Shown here piece by piece: positions 21,640-33,499 of a stretch of DNA of 64,000 nt (its first letter is position 1; each line of letters begins with the position of its first letter). The DNA is from Gnetum montanum (Eukaryota > Streptophyta > Gnetopsida > Gnetales > Gnetaceae). The position numbers and the translations under genes were made by a program. The stretch is taken from assembly GCA_015680685.1 (NCBI GenBank), contig MNCI01003549.1:87870-151869 (forward strand), given 5' to 3'. The notes under the pieces were generated by a model. That model saw nothing but the letters and a program-made list of their open reading frames with translations. It was not told where the DNA came from and did not search any database.

Positions 21640-22870
21640 ACTTACCTTCTCACTTAGGAAATGCCACAAGATTTAGACTATAGAATGACACAAAATTTTC
21701 TTCATTGGGCATGCACTTCATGAAAAACAACAGACACCTTTACAGGGTTTGTGCTAATGTCTTGGTTCATTAGTGTGTCCTTGATGTAGATTAGTTGAAC
21801 ATTCTCTAGGATGATTATGAAGGCCTTTGTGAAGGTCACTATGTAGGGAGATGCATGTCCATAAAAATCCCCATGGTGGGATACTATTGGCCCACAATCT
21901 TTAGAGATGCCCACCAATTTATCTGATCCTATGAATGTTGTCAATGAGATGGTGGGATAACTACATGAATGGAGGGATCTCAATAGTGGATTTAATCATT
22001 AGAAACCCTTTAACATATGGGGCATCGACTTCATGGATTCCATCACATACATGTCAAATGGAAAAGCATAGATAATTGTTGTCATTGATTAGTGCACAAA
22101 ATGGGTAGAAGTAGTAGCCTTCACTGACTACACATCATCCATTGCTATGTGGTTTGTACAATAAAATGTTGTGAATAGGTTTGGGGTTCCATGTGCATTA
22201 ATTTCTAATAATGAAGCCCATTTTACAGGTGCTACCTTTCACAAGCTTATGCAAAACTTAGGGGTTGAATATAAATTAACAATACCGTACCATCCCCAAG
22301 TCAATGGTTAAGTAGAAGTTACTAATAGGGAGATTACAAAGATCCCAACAATAACTATTAGTAACTATAGGAGAGACTAGAGCAGAAAATTAAATGATGT
22401 CATCTGGGTATACAAATCAACATGGAAACTTTCTATAGGGTAATCTCCCTATGAGCTGGTATATGGAAAATTACCAACTCTACCTATCCAATCTAAGGTT
22501 TGTATACTTTCAATAGCTTGTGACTTGGCCTTTGACCTTAGCCTAACAAAAAAAGAAAGAATAATCAACCTGAATGGCCTAGATGAAAATTGATTCATAG
22601 TCCTATCCTTGAATGAAGTGCACAAGACATTCAACAAATAATGACATGACCTAAGAATCAAAAGGATCAAACTTCAACTTGGAGATAAGGTCCTCTACTA
22701 GAACTCCACATATGTTCCTCAAGAAACCAAATTCCAAACATTGTAGAAGGGGCTTTATATAATCAACGAAACCTTTTCTTTTGGGAACATGATCATATAC
22801 AAACTTGAAACCCCCAAAGAAGAAGTATTTGGTTAATATCTAATAGGTGAAGCCTTTCCACAAGCCCAAG
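21640..22870 (+). pseudogene. pol: Integrase of Athila-like element F
   Basis: The catalytic core reads FNIWGIDFMDSI (first Asp kept, 22,021), TKWVEVVAF, NRFGVPCALISNNEAHFTG (second Asp is Asn) and VEVTNREI (Glu kept). LTIPYHPQVNG is well preserved. The N-terminal zinc-binding region (21,660-21,960) is too decayed to identify its His/Cys. The C-terminus holds the usual SPYELVYGKLP segment and a GPY/F-like part (LVYKGLY-like near 22,750). Stops throughout. The copy in A is parallel. Confidence 0.8.
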
Positions 22871-22879
22871 TAAGCTAGT

Positions 22880-24970
22880 GTAACAAATACCTTAATGGAT
22901 GGACAACCATGCTCAACTTTTTAGATCTCCTCCTTTCAACTCAATCATGGAGGAGATGGTCATCCATGCTAATCATATACATGGCTCCTTAATTTTTTTT
23001 TATTTTACACATTTTTAGTTTTACAAATTATTTATTTTAGACCTTTTTTATTTTAAAACTTTTTCCTATTTTATACCATTTTTATTTTACACCATTGTTA
23101 GTACATTTAAATCTTTCTTAAACATTTTAAAATTTCTTATATATTTTACTTTATTTTAGTGTGATTTTCTAATTTTTATTAATAAACATGCTTTGTGCCA
23201 TCAAGACACAGTGGTGCTATAGCTATTTCTAATGCTAGTTTGTGTTTAATATTTTTATTTGCTAATGTTTGTTTTCTATTTTTGAATTTTTGTACCAATG
23301 ATTAAGGTAGGGTTTCCTTTTCATGGGATAGGTAGTGCATCCACAACATCCACCCATTCACAAAGATCTATGGTTTTCCTCATTTTGGAAATATGAGATC
23401 CCTTTCATTAAATAAAGCTTTAATAAATTTGTGACCTTGGTGATTTCTAGAATTAAGAAGGATTCAAATATTTGCATAGGGTGTGACTTCAAGGAGATTC
23501 AATACTCTTTGTACTCTTCTACTTATTTGGGCACATGAGTTTTTTCATGGACTTCTTACCATTCCATATCAACCATAAATAGGAAGTTAAATAAGTTTTT
23601 TCATGGTGTGGTTCCCATCCAATATATATATATAATGGTGGAAATTCAAAGCACACCCCTTTGACAAATAAATAAGCTACAGTCATTAGTTATGGGACTA
23701 GAAAGACATGTTACCCATGCCTGAAGGTTACCTCTAACTAAGGTCCTTTCTTACTTCCTACTTCTCTTTTCTTCTTCTTAAGGAATGGTGGTTGTTCTAT
23801 GGGAGTACTCTTGTGTCTCAAGGATGTGGATTCATTTTGGAGTGGTGATGCAAAGTCACTGAAAGTGGTTGGTTTCGGTCTAGACTAAGGATGGATCTTC
23901 TTAGGTCATTTAAACACAAATCCAAAAGGAACTTCTTATGACCTTAATTCAGAACTCCATTCATTCTCCATCATCCCATGCTACCCATAACTCACCTTAT
24001 TGTCGGTTTTCATGTTCATGTTTGGTGACTTTGTTTGACGTACTTGAATTCTTTGGTAGAATCTTTTGGGTTTTGGTCCTTAACTTTCATCAACCATTAA
24101 TTGCCTATAGGGCCCACGGACTCCTTGGATTGAGGTTATGCAAGCACAGACATGACATCTGCCTGATATGGGAAGGACCCACTTGCATATCTCTTGGTTG
24201 GGTTCATTAAGCACATTATCCTTTAGCGTTTTTGCAATTAGAATCTTTTGTGCATCCATCTTCTACATTTGACCATGTGATCCTTTAAGTATTTTCTTTA
24301 ATTTACATATTATCCATCAAATGTTTTAATTTTTGAGCTTTCAAGGATCCTCTTCAATGATTTCATCATATTTTTATCTTTTCTAGGACTTCATAGATCC
24401 AAAATTCATTCAAAAATTCCTTGTATTTTTCAAAATATTTAAATTTCAAAAATGTTTTTACAGACCTCATAATCAGGGCCCCCATCAATGAAGCCCATGC
24501 ATATATGAGGCCCTATCGATGCAACCCCATTGATGCAATGTAGAAATAATATATATAGATGCTCTCAAATGCCCAAGGAGTTTTTGCATTTTTCATAGCC
24601 CAGAACCCTCTAGAGCTCATAACTTCGTAATCATTTGTCTGAATCACTTCATTTTTTGACCCTATAGCTCTTAGAGGTAAGCTCTTTATCATAGGGGCCA
24701 CAAATGTGTTTCTTTTGATAGAAAATTTTTCAACATTTTAAAACTCCCACAAAGGTTTAACTATGGAATCATCATTAAAATACTGAATCATAAGAGTTAA
24801 AACCTTTCCAATAAGCTTTGGTGACACTTACAACAAAAAGTTAATTAATTAATGAAATAATCAATTTGCCATTGTCCAACTATAGCCAAGTGTAACTAAT
24901 TAATAAGATAAAGTATCCAAATATTCTAAGTTACACATTATATTTACTAATCCATAGATGTGTTGTGACT
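22880..24970 (+). other. Non-coding spacer between integrase and third ORF of F
   Basis: About 2 kb without a convincing frame. It aligns with the same position in A (36,080-38,098) and, in its second half, with the spacer of B (45,148-46,762). Shared phrases include GAAAGACATGTTACCCATGC and GGA(C/T)CCACTTGCAT. It contains LTR-like wording (GGCCC(C)CATCAATG). The conservation as a block in three elements suggests a real internal module such as a leader or promoter for the third ORF (inference). Confidence 0.6.
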
Positions 24971-24974
24971 ATAG

Positions 24975-27900
24975 ATGGCACCAAAAGGCAAACACAGAGG
25001 AAGGAGGACTATCTTAACCAAGGGAAAAATGACCAAGAATAAAAAGGGGTCAAGAATAGGCCTAGGAAGATTTAATTGAAACCCATGCCATGGGACTTCG
25101 TAGGGAGTAGGCTGAAGTGGTGTGTATTCATCAAATTGTAGAATAGGTGGCAACAATAGAAAATTCCCATTGGAATGTGGTGCTAGCCCAATAGGAGAAC
25201 CTTGAGGTGACTTTGATGGAAGCTTGTCTAAACTAAATCAGATCAAGGGAGGTTCAAAAAATAGTTCTCTAAGAGTTAAACTTTCAATGTTTCTTAGAGC
25301 AATCACCTAAAGAGGTACAAGACCAACTAAAGACCTCTCCCATGTGGCCAATTATTACTTCTAGTGGGAAGTGGTACATGGAAGAGATGTTTCTATTTTG
25401 GAGCAATAGGAAGTTCAATTCAATGGTCAAGATCAAGGACATTTTAGTGTCCTACTTAGTGCAAGCCATTGCAGAGGCACTTAGGTTGCCTGGAACTAGG
25501 GTGAATCTTGCTGAAATTCTAATGTAGGCAGTTCCCAGCATCAAAAAGGAATGGGTTTAGCAGTATTATGGTGTTAACCACAAGGCATATGGTGTGCTTA
25601 CATTGGTAGAAGGAATCTATTATAATATTGTACCCTTTCATCTAAATCCCACAATGAGGCCTAGCAAAATCATTACCTTTTCTACTCATGCATGTGCCAC
25701 TCTAAGTGGTAGATTCCTAGTCAAACTTCCATAGGTAATCTATCTAGAGATAGAGAAGTGTTTAAAAAATAATGAACATGGAAGGAAGGAACTATCCTTT
25801 CCATGACTCATTGGAAAATTATGTTAAAGAGGAGTAATAGTCTACTATACTAATGATGTTGTCTAATGTGCTTTGATTGCTAATTGGGCAGAGATGATGA
25901 AGGACAAAAATCCTACAACAATAATCGAAGAAGGGGAGTAGTAGCCACCACTTCCACTTGCCACTTAAAAAATAGTAATGGACATTGTTGCAACATTCCA
26001 ATGGTTGCACAAGCTCTGAGAATGGATCTTGAGCAAGCAAGAGCAACAAGTAGGCATGAGTGATGGAGATTCATTTGTGTATTGGCCCATGATGAATCAC
26101 CTAAATGAGGTGGCCTAAACACTCAACTTGATGGTAGAAGATAGATCCATTTTCTCTTCTCAACAAGTACAGTTTTTTGAGAGGTCAAGTCCTAGCACTA
26201 GAGATGTAATGGTATCTCTCTCAGAATAGTAGTAACTCCTAGAGATTTCTAGAAATGTTGCATCCTTTTTGGTGTGTTTGGAAGATGATGAGGGATGTTA
26301 TAGTAATGGTGATGTAGCACCAAGAATAAGAAATAGTAGCATAGGTGGTTGCTAATAGAATTGCTAAGATACTCAATGCACCTATGACATCTATACCAAA
26401 CATCACTACATTTAAAGATGTGTAGACATCTGCAGGGACCATAAGTGACAGACTAAGCATAACATAGCATTAACAACTATTGGATTGACTAGTAGGAACC
26501 AAACAACCACTTTTAGATATATTTCACATTATAGATAATATAACTACAACCTAGTTAAAGATGCTAGAGGTAAGGGACAAGAATATTGTTTTAGAAGGGA
26601 AACTTGAAATAGCCAAGGAGCTGAATAAATGCTTGACTACAAAAGTTGTTGAACTAAGAGCCCAAATTACCAACTTTACATTTCTTAATCTAGCATTAAC
26701 AAGAGATGAAGCTCTTGAATAGTTTCACCCTAGGTTGAAAAGGGTTAAGGATGTGATGGAAATAGTGGTATTCTATCAATCCTTGGTAGAGGCCACCTAA
26801 CATAAAATTTAGAAGGCCTTCAATTTGACTCTCTAGGAGAATGTTTAGTTGACCACAAAAAACCATTGTTTGCAAAATGTTGATGCACATAAACAACAAT
26901 TGATTAATTTTATCCATCAATATTAGGCGAAAATAGTTAGAGAAAATATTAGCAATTGAGAATAGAAACCTCTCCATGGAGGAGGTCCTCACCCTTCACC
27001 AAAAGACTGCAATAGAGGTAGTCAGTTGGAAGTCAGAGGCTCTCAAATTTTAGAGAGTTAAAGATCATTATTGAGACTAGGTCATCATATAGAAGGAAAT
27101 AAATGAGAAACACATTCAAGTGGAAAAGAAAAGGGTGAATGAGACCCTTCAAAAACTCCAACAAGGACACAAATTATGGTAGCCCATCATTGATGGGATT
27201 GATCAATATAATAAACTGTAAATTTTCTTGAAGGAGTTGTAGATAGAGGAGATGAGTGAATACATGGAGCTTGCCAATCTTCAATACGCAAACCTAACTA
27301 TGTTGACTATCAAATAGTTGTGGTTAGAATTAGAAAAGTAGGTTTCACCGTAGGTTGAAAAGGGTTAAGGATGTGATGGAAATAGTGGTGTTCTACCAAT
27401 CCTTGGTAGAGGCCACCTAGCATAAAATTTAGAAGGCCTTCAATTTGACTCTCTAGGAGAATGTTTAGTTGACCACAAAAAACCATTACTTGAAAAATTT
27501 TGATGCACATAAACAACAATTGATTAATTTTATCCATCAATAGTAGGAGAAACTAGTTAGAGCAAATATAGTGTTAAAGAGATTAGCAATTGAGAATAGA
27601 AACCTCTCCATGGAGGAGGTCCTAACCCTTCACCAAAAGACTACAATAGAGGTAGTCACTTGGAAGTCAGAGGCTCTCAAATTTGAGAGAGTTAAAGATC
27701 ATTATTGAGACTAGTTCATCATATAGAAGGAAATAAATGAGAAACACATTCAAGTGGCAAAGAAAAAGGTGAATGAGACCCTTCAAAAAATCCAACAAGG
27801 ACACAAATTATGGTAGCCCATCATTGATGGGATTGATCAATATAATAAACTATAAATTTTCCTGAAGGAGTTGTAGATAGAGGAGATGAGTGAATACATG

Positions 27901-28440
27901 GAACTTGCCAATCTTTAATACGCAAACCTAACTATGTTGACTATTGAATAGTTGTGGTTAGAATTAGAAAAGTAGGTGGCCAACTCATACTTGTTGTATA
28001 AGGCTAAGTTCAAGCACCATAAGGACACCAAGCAAAAGCTTGTAGAGGAAAAAATTGAACTTGAGGTCCTCAATGATAAATAAATTGATTAGAGATCCAT
28101 TGAGAAGAGTCTAGTAAAAAGAATGAATGACTACCAAGAGCCATAAAATGTAGTCAAGGAATTCAATGTCAAATGAAAATAATTCATTACTTGATTCATC
28201 AATGTCAAGGAGCTATTCCTAGTAATGTCTTTTCCATGGGATATCCCCATTGTAGCCCACATTGGCAATGTTAAATGGACTATAAATGATCCCCAAAGAA
28301 AGGAGGAGAAGATGAAGGCATTACTAGATGCCTTCCACCTTCCATGTGAGATAGTAGCTATAGTAAGACAACCATAACCTCTTCAGCCACCATGTGTGCT
28401 CAGAGCTAGTGAAGGTCCTTCAAAATCTCAGGAACCTTCA
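24975..28440 (+). pseudogene. Third ORF of Athila-like element F (coiled-coil-like protein)
   Basis: The start MAPKGKHRGRR at 24,975 is shared in style with A (MTLKGKHMQE) and B (MTPK). An N-terminal globular part follows, then a long charged region with helix/coiled-coil character: RVKDVMEIVVFYQSLVEAT, ENRNLSMEEVLTLHQKT, EYMELANLQYANLTML, YLLYKAKFKHHKDTKQKL. No membrane segment typical of an envelope-like protein is evident. A 620-635 bp stretch is duplicated in tandem (26,721-27,976). TAG stops are frequent. It lies after integrase where Athila elements carry their extra ORF. Function unknown. Confidence 0.65.
26721..27976 (+). repeat. Tandem duplication inside the third ORF of F
   Basis: Unit 1 is 26,721-27,341 and unit 2 is 27,342-27,976. 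Both begin GTTTCACC(C/G)TAGGTTGA and end with TTAGAATTAGAAAAGTAGG. They are nearly identical except for a few substitutions and ~15 extra bases in unit 2 near 27,575. Element A has a single unit (about 39,843-40,475). Confidence 0.9.
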
Positions 28441-28640
28441 CCTCTTAGGATTGTTTTATTTTTTTAACCATCTTCATGTTACTAGAGGATGTGCTATCCA
28501 ATTTTAGTAGTCACATCATTGTGTTCAATTTTATGTCATGAACACTACAAATTTTGTAATGATGTTGATCTATACACCCAGACACTTAGTTTTGAAATGT
28601 CAATTTTTTGTATCAATTATTAGTTAATAATCCCATACCT

Positions 28641-28708
28641 TTCAAATGTTGTAAGGAAACTTGAGGATGGTTTTCATTTAGTTATGGGGGTATAATGAAG
28701 CATCAAAG
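28641..28708 (+). mobile_element. End of F: polypurine tract and first bases of its 3' LTR
   Basis: TTTAGTTATGGGGGTA is a polypurine tract like that of A (TTGTGGGGGTA). The 3' LTR starts at 28,693 with TAATGAAGCATC (TG decayed to TA). The same 68 bp recurs inverted at 29,213-29,280. Confidence 0.8.
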
Positions 28709-28709
28709 N

Positions 28710-29280
28710 TGCTACAACTATGACATGACTCTCCATAAACACAGCTGTGATACTGTATTTATAGTTTTTATTGTTGGGTTGCATGGATGGGGCAACACCA
28801 CATAAATAGGGCCATGTCAATAGGGGCTCATCGACGTGATACTTTGACATTCATCACAAATGCTGCAAGGTTTATCACAAAGCTCGTCTTTACTTCCACT
28901 CGCACTGCTATGCTCAAATACATCAATTCTCGAATAAATATTCATACACTTTCCAACTCCTGCTACAAGCACTCAGAAGAATATTCTAACATTAAAATGA
29001 CAAAACTACAAGAGCTCCACTACAACTATGATAATGCATGCCATAAACATGGTGGGTAAGTGTGTATTTATAGACTTTATTGTTGAGCTACGTTGATGGG
29101 TACTCATAAATGCAGAAAATGCTACATCGACATGGCCCTATCAATGGTGCAACACCACATCGACAAGGTCATGTCAATGGTGACTTGTCAACAAGGTTTC
29201 ATTGATGTGACACTTTGATGCTTCATTATACCCCCATAACTAAATGAAAACCATCCTCAAGTTTCCTTACAACATTTGAA
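28710..29280 (-). mobile_element. Segment between two Ns, inserted in reverse: LTR pieces of F and A
   Basis: Read on the minus strand from 29,280, the segment begins with the same 68 bp that end at 28,708, continues as 372 bp of the 3' LTR of F (29,228-28,857), then changes at GCAGCATTTG|TGATGAATG to the first ~147 bp of the 5' LTR of A (28,856-28,710). This is the order expected between the flanks if the piece were flipped. TATA boxes (CTATAAATAC) occur in both parts. Each end is bounded by a single N (28,709 and 29,281). Confidence 0.85.
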
Positions 29281-29281
29281 N

Positions 29282-29900
29282 TAGCATGATAGTATGTGTA
29301 GTAATAAAGAAAAGCATCTTGATAAACTTTATAGCATTTTAAATAGCTTAAATATTTTATTAATGTATTTAATGTTTTTAGTTATTTATGCAATATTTCT
29401 TTATAACTAAGCTAATTAAGTAATTAAGCAAGATAAGCTAAATAGTGATTAGGTAAACACATAAGTATGGCCACTTCAAGCATGCGTATGATGTTTGGTA
29501 ATCCTAGTAGTGCTTAACACTTGGTAACCTAGCAATGTTATATGTGTTCAAGATGTGTACAATAAGTGGGATCAGATACTTATGTTAGGACTAGTTAAAC
29601 AATAGTTAGCCAATTAGATTAAAGTAGACATTAATTTACTTTATTCTTTATCCTATTTATTTCAAGTACCAAAATCATAAGATATGAAATGATAAAAATC
29701 ATGTTTCTCAGTTACACTTAAACCATATCCTTGAGATTCACAAGTGTAGTTAGGAAGACAATGAATGTTCTTAATGCATAGTTTACTTCCTAGAGAACTA
29801 GTGCACTAGAAAATTATAGAGTCTATGGAATTTGACCAAATCATGTGTGAATGCTTTGTGATTCATATGGTTGAGTGTAGCGGTACCTTTCCATTCATCA
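29282..29900 (+). mobile_element. 5' LTR of element A, 3' two thirds
   Basis: Aligns with 41,488-42,107, the matching part of the 3' LTR of A (for example AATAAAG.A.AGC.TCTTGATAAA and AACACATAAGTAT). It ends TTCATCA at 29,900, directly before the primer site. The first part lies in the reversed segment to the left; about 100 bp in between are missing at the N. Confidence 0.85.
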
Positions 29901-29922
29901 TTGGTGTCATTGCTATGGACTC
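29901..29922 (+). other. Primer-binding site of element A (tRNA-Asp type)
   Basis: TTGGTGTCATTGCTATGGAC is a decayed TTGGCGCCGTTGCCGGGGAT, complementary to the tRNA-Asp 3' end. It directly follows the LTR. Confidence 0.75.
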
Positions 29923-30054
29923 TTTGTGTTTGAAACATGTGCTAACTAGGAGTAGTAAGCATCATTAACATCATTGGATGAATCCTAAGGTCAACATTAT
30001 TCTCATACATAATACTATAAGAACATCAGCATTGATATTTTATTTGTTGGAAAA

Positions 30055-32300
30055 ATGTCTTCTTCTGACAAGCATGAAAATTCTAAATTATTGATCTCTC
30101 AAGAATGCACGGTGGTATATACTCATCCAAATAAGTATGTGCCTAATTTTACCTTTAGCCTGCATCAGGATGAACAACTGTGATGGCATGACATGGAATG
30201 CAACATTGTAATTCCTTTCAATTAATTTGTTCTTGTGATATTGCTTCAAACTCTTAAGAAGTTAGGCATCCAAGATCTTCAAGAGGAGTATGTTATGCAT
30301 GATTGTGACTATCAAGGCTACCATCTCATTGAAACACAATGTTAGAGAGATCAATAATAGGAAAAGCACCATGAGTTAATGAAGGAGAAATAGTTTACCA
30401 ATCCCTTATTCCTACTGAACCAAGATGACAATGAGGATCCTCCTTTTGAGGACCTTCAGCATGAAAAATCTCTACCCATTGTTACTAGTGATGCGGTGTG
30501 GTCCTAAATTTGTTGTCTACTATGAATAATCCAAGCTCAAGTAGAGATGGTAGTCAAGGTAGGGGCTCAAAAAAGCATCAAGATGATAAGAAAACTAATG
30601 AACGTGGCCATGAAAACCAAAGGGGAGTTAGTAGATACCATGGTGGAGGTAGTTCTTCTTCCTCTTTATCCTCTTCATCTAAATCTTCTTCTTCCTCTTC
30701 TTTAAGTTCTAAAAAACACCACAGAAGAAAAAATCATGATAAAGGTGAACAACGAGACAATAATACTAATTGCCAAGCCCACTATGAATGAAGGGGTAAG
30801 AGGGGACATTTATTGGTGACAATGAAATAATGATGATGATGAGCCTTTATTGGCAACTTGAAGTATGTTAAATATTGTAGAGGCTATAAAAATTCTAACT
30901 AGGCATGTGATAGATAGTTGGATGAAGCATCTAAATATGAAAAATATCCCAAGATTTGAGAGGGGATATAACTTTGATCCACAAAATCATATACAAGCCT
31001 TTCATGATGCCTATGCCTTACAAAACATAGAAAATGAGTAGCAAAAATTGAAACCATTTCCTATGACACTCATCAAAGAGGCAGAAAGCTAGTACTAATT
31101 CTTGGAGCTAGAGTCCATTCACAGATGTAGTACCATGTTTGAACTATTTAATAACAAATACCTGACATACTCCAAAGTGTTTAATCTAAGAAGGAAAATC
31201 CAAGGGTGGAAATAGGGAACACATGAAGCCTTGGATGCCACCATGGGTAGATATTATTTTCTCTTACATCAATGCCCTAGCCATGGTTATTCTTAGAGGG
31301 AACAACTCTGCCACATCATAGATGTGCTTAGAGTAGAAACCAAAAGAAATCTTAGGGTTTATGCCCAAGGAAGACTATATGAACTAAGAGATCATTAAAT
31401 CCAAAGGTTGATTGAGTAGGTTATAAAATAAGAAGGTGAGTTACAAGAAAGGGAAAGTGCGGAAGAATATAATAAGGGCCCTTCCATTAAGAAAAGGAAG
31501 GTCCAATTCTGTGATGAGGAGGCATCACCACTTGATTAGATGGTGAATATGAAAACCTCGATCATCAAAAAGTCTATTTTTGATATTTTAGAAAAGGTTG
31601 GTAAACTATGGGACTCTTTGGATGAAAAATTCTAGATTGTTATTAAGATTTTTGAAGAGTACAAAGAGTAAAAAGTGATCATGACTACAGGAGATGGAAA
31701 GAAGTTGAGAGTGCCTACCAAAGGGGTAAGGGCAAAGCTACTACAGTAGAAGAAGTTGTGAAATTTTTCAATATGATCATCCTATGGGATGTTGTACTAT
31801 GGTGTTAGAATTACAAGAGTTTGGGATGTACATGCTAAATCCTTAACTAGCACAAAGGGAAGCACCTAGACGATTGTCTTATCCTCAAGGAAATCCAAGA
31901 TAATTTCACTAGCACCAACAAGCTTACTATCCATGTGGAGCTCCATCACAATTGTATGAGTAATAACAGTAGTGGAACCAACCATAGTCATGGGAAATAC
32001 CTCCACCAAAATAGTAGTACCCTTATAGGAAACTAGATCCATTTAAGTGCTATGTTCAAAAATCCATTTCTTCATGTGGCTTTGCCAGCCATGCCTCATT
32101 GTAACATGACTATTATCCTCCAAAGTACCATTAAAATCATTCATCATCTACTTGATGGGAAAACCCATATCATTACCATTATCTACATCTATCTACACAC
32201 ATCCCTTTGCCCTTAACTTAGTTACCTCTTTCTTTGTCTATGCAAGGCAAAATCGCCCCACAATTGCAACAACAAAATGCTATGAGGGCTGTAAATTTAC
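30055..32300 (+). pseudogene. gag: gag of Athila-like element A
   Basis: The start ATG at 30,055 (MSSSDKHENSK) matches C. Then come LKKLGIQDLQEEYV and FTNPLFLLNQ. A Ser/Gly-rich basic stretch (30,640-30,760: GGGSSSSSLSSSSK then KKHHRRK) is read in a shifted frame. The capsid core is at about 30,950-31,400 (MFELFNNKYLTYSKVFNLRR, ALDATMGRYYFLL, YAQGRLYELRDH); the same core is in B (VELFNERYQTYARVSALRRQ). The C-terminal part is Lys/Glu-rich then Pro/Tyr/Gln-rich. Numerous TAG stops and at least one frame break. Confidence 0.8.
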
Positions 32301-32559
32301 AACTAGCCTTCTAGCCGAGTGGTTTGGATAATAGATCCTAGAAATGACCATTTTCCCACCCCAATAGTCCTTCCAAAACATCAACCTAATGTGGTTGGTC
32401 ATCTTTTATCTCCAACACCCTCATCCTTTGCACCAAACACATTCAAGGATCCTTCAAACCAAAATCCACCTCAAATCCACATTGTGATGTTAACTTATGC
32501 TATCTCTGATTGGATCAAGGCTAACAACCTTCCCATGAAGTAATCTGACCTAGAAAGTC

Positions 32560-32900
32560 CTCTTATTTACTTATAGATCACTGTACATGAGTCATGCAAG
32601 GCTCTTCTTGATTCTAGTTTTGGTGTCAATTTCATCTCCCATGAAATGTACAAGGCTTAAAAGTTACCACCTTTCATGAAGAGTAATATCTATTTGGAAT
32701 TGGTAAATCAGTCAATCATGATCCCTTTGGGATTAGTGGAGGACATTGTGACTATAGGTTATGGATGGTCATATCTATTGATTTTCTAGTGATCAAGGTA
32801 GAAAACTACAAAGGCAACTTCCTCATCATTATGGAACATGCATGGTTAAGCACTGTTAATGTATGAATAGGCATCAAGAACCTCTTCATGGAAATATCCA
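32560..32900 (+). pseudogene. Protease domain of element A
   Basis: CKALLDSSFGVNFISHEMYK carries the retropepsin active-site region with D-S-S where D-S-G is expected. The C-terminal signature IIMEHAWLSTVNV corresponds to ILGRPWL. Length between them (about 85 residues) is normal. A single G-to-A could explain the loss of Gly. Placed between gag and RT as in all Ty3/gypsy elements. Interval 32,300-32,560 is gag-protease linker. Confidence 0.7.
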
Positions 32901-33499
32901 AGGAGAATGAATTTGGAGTACTTGAGAAGCAACATGTTCCATTCATAATGTGCAGTGATAATGGGTGCAATTGCATGTAGAAAATCTTATCCATTAAAAG
33001 TACATTCATTAAAGCATGCAATCAATGTGCACATGAAATGGATATCCAGAGGTGCTTATATGTAGCAGTTACAAAACAAGGGGGTACCTAGTGGCTAACA
33101 ACTGACTCTAATAGCAACACACTATGCATGGAACCTACTAAGAGCCTATCATATGCTTATGTTGAGGACATGGATGAACTTGAGTAAGTTCATCAACAAC
33201 TCTCTGATGATGAAGTTGATGATACCTATTGGGGAGAGTTGGAAATCCCTAATAATTTCAAGCTAGAGCCCCTAGAGTTAGAAACTCTACTAGCCAGCAT
33301 GGAGTATGCATTTTTAAAAAATTGGCAAGCTAGTTATAATCAATGCAAATCTTACTCTTGAACAAAATGAAAAGCTATTAGAGGTGGTCGATAAATGGAA
33401 ACTAGCCTTTTCTTGGTCATATCATGAATTGATTAGAATTGATCCATGGATATGCTAGCATCATATCTACACCGACTCAACCATGAAGCCAAGAAGGTA

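Noticed and set aside
28641-29280. Large biological inverted repeat or hairpin element
   Set aside because: Both ends are Ns, and flipping the middle piece restores the expected order; a scaffolding fault is simpler.
28693-29900. One LTR shared by F and A (tandem elements by recombination)
   Set aside because: The reversed piece shows F's LTR interrupted by the start of A's LTR, and F's LTR resumes after A at 42,108. Nesting explains all pieces.
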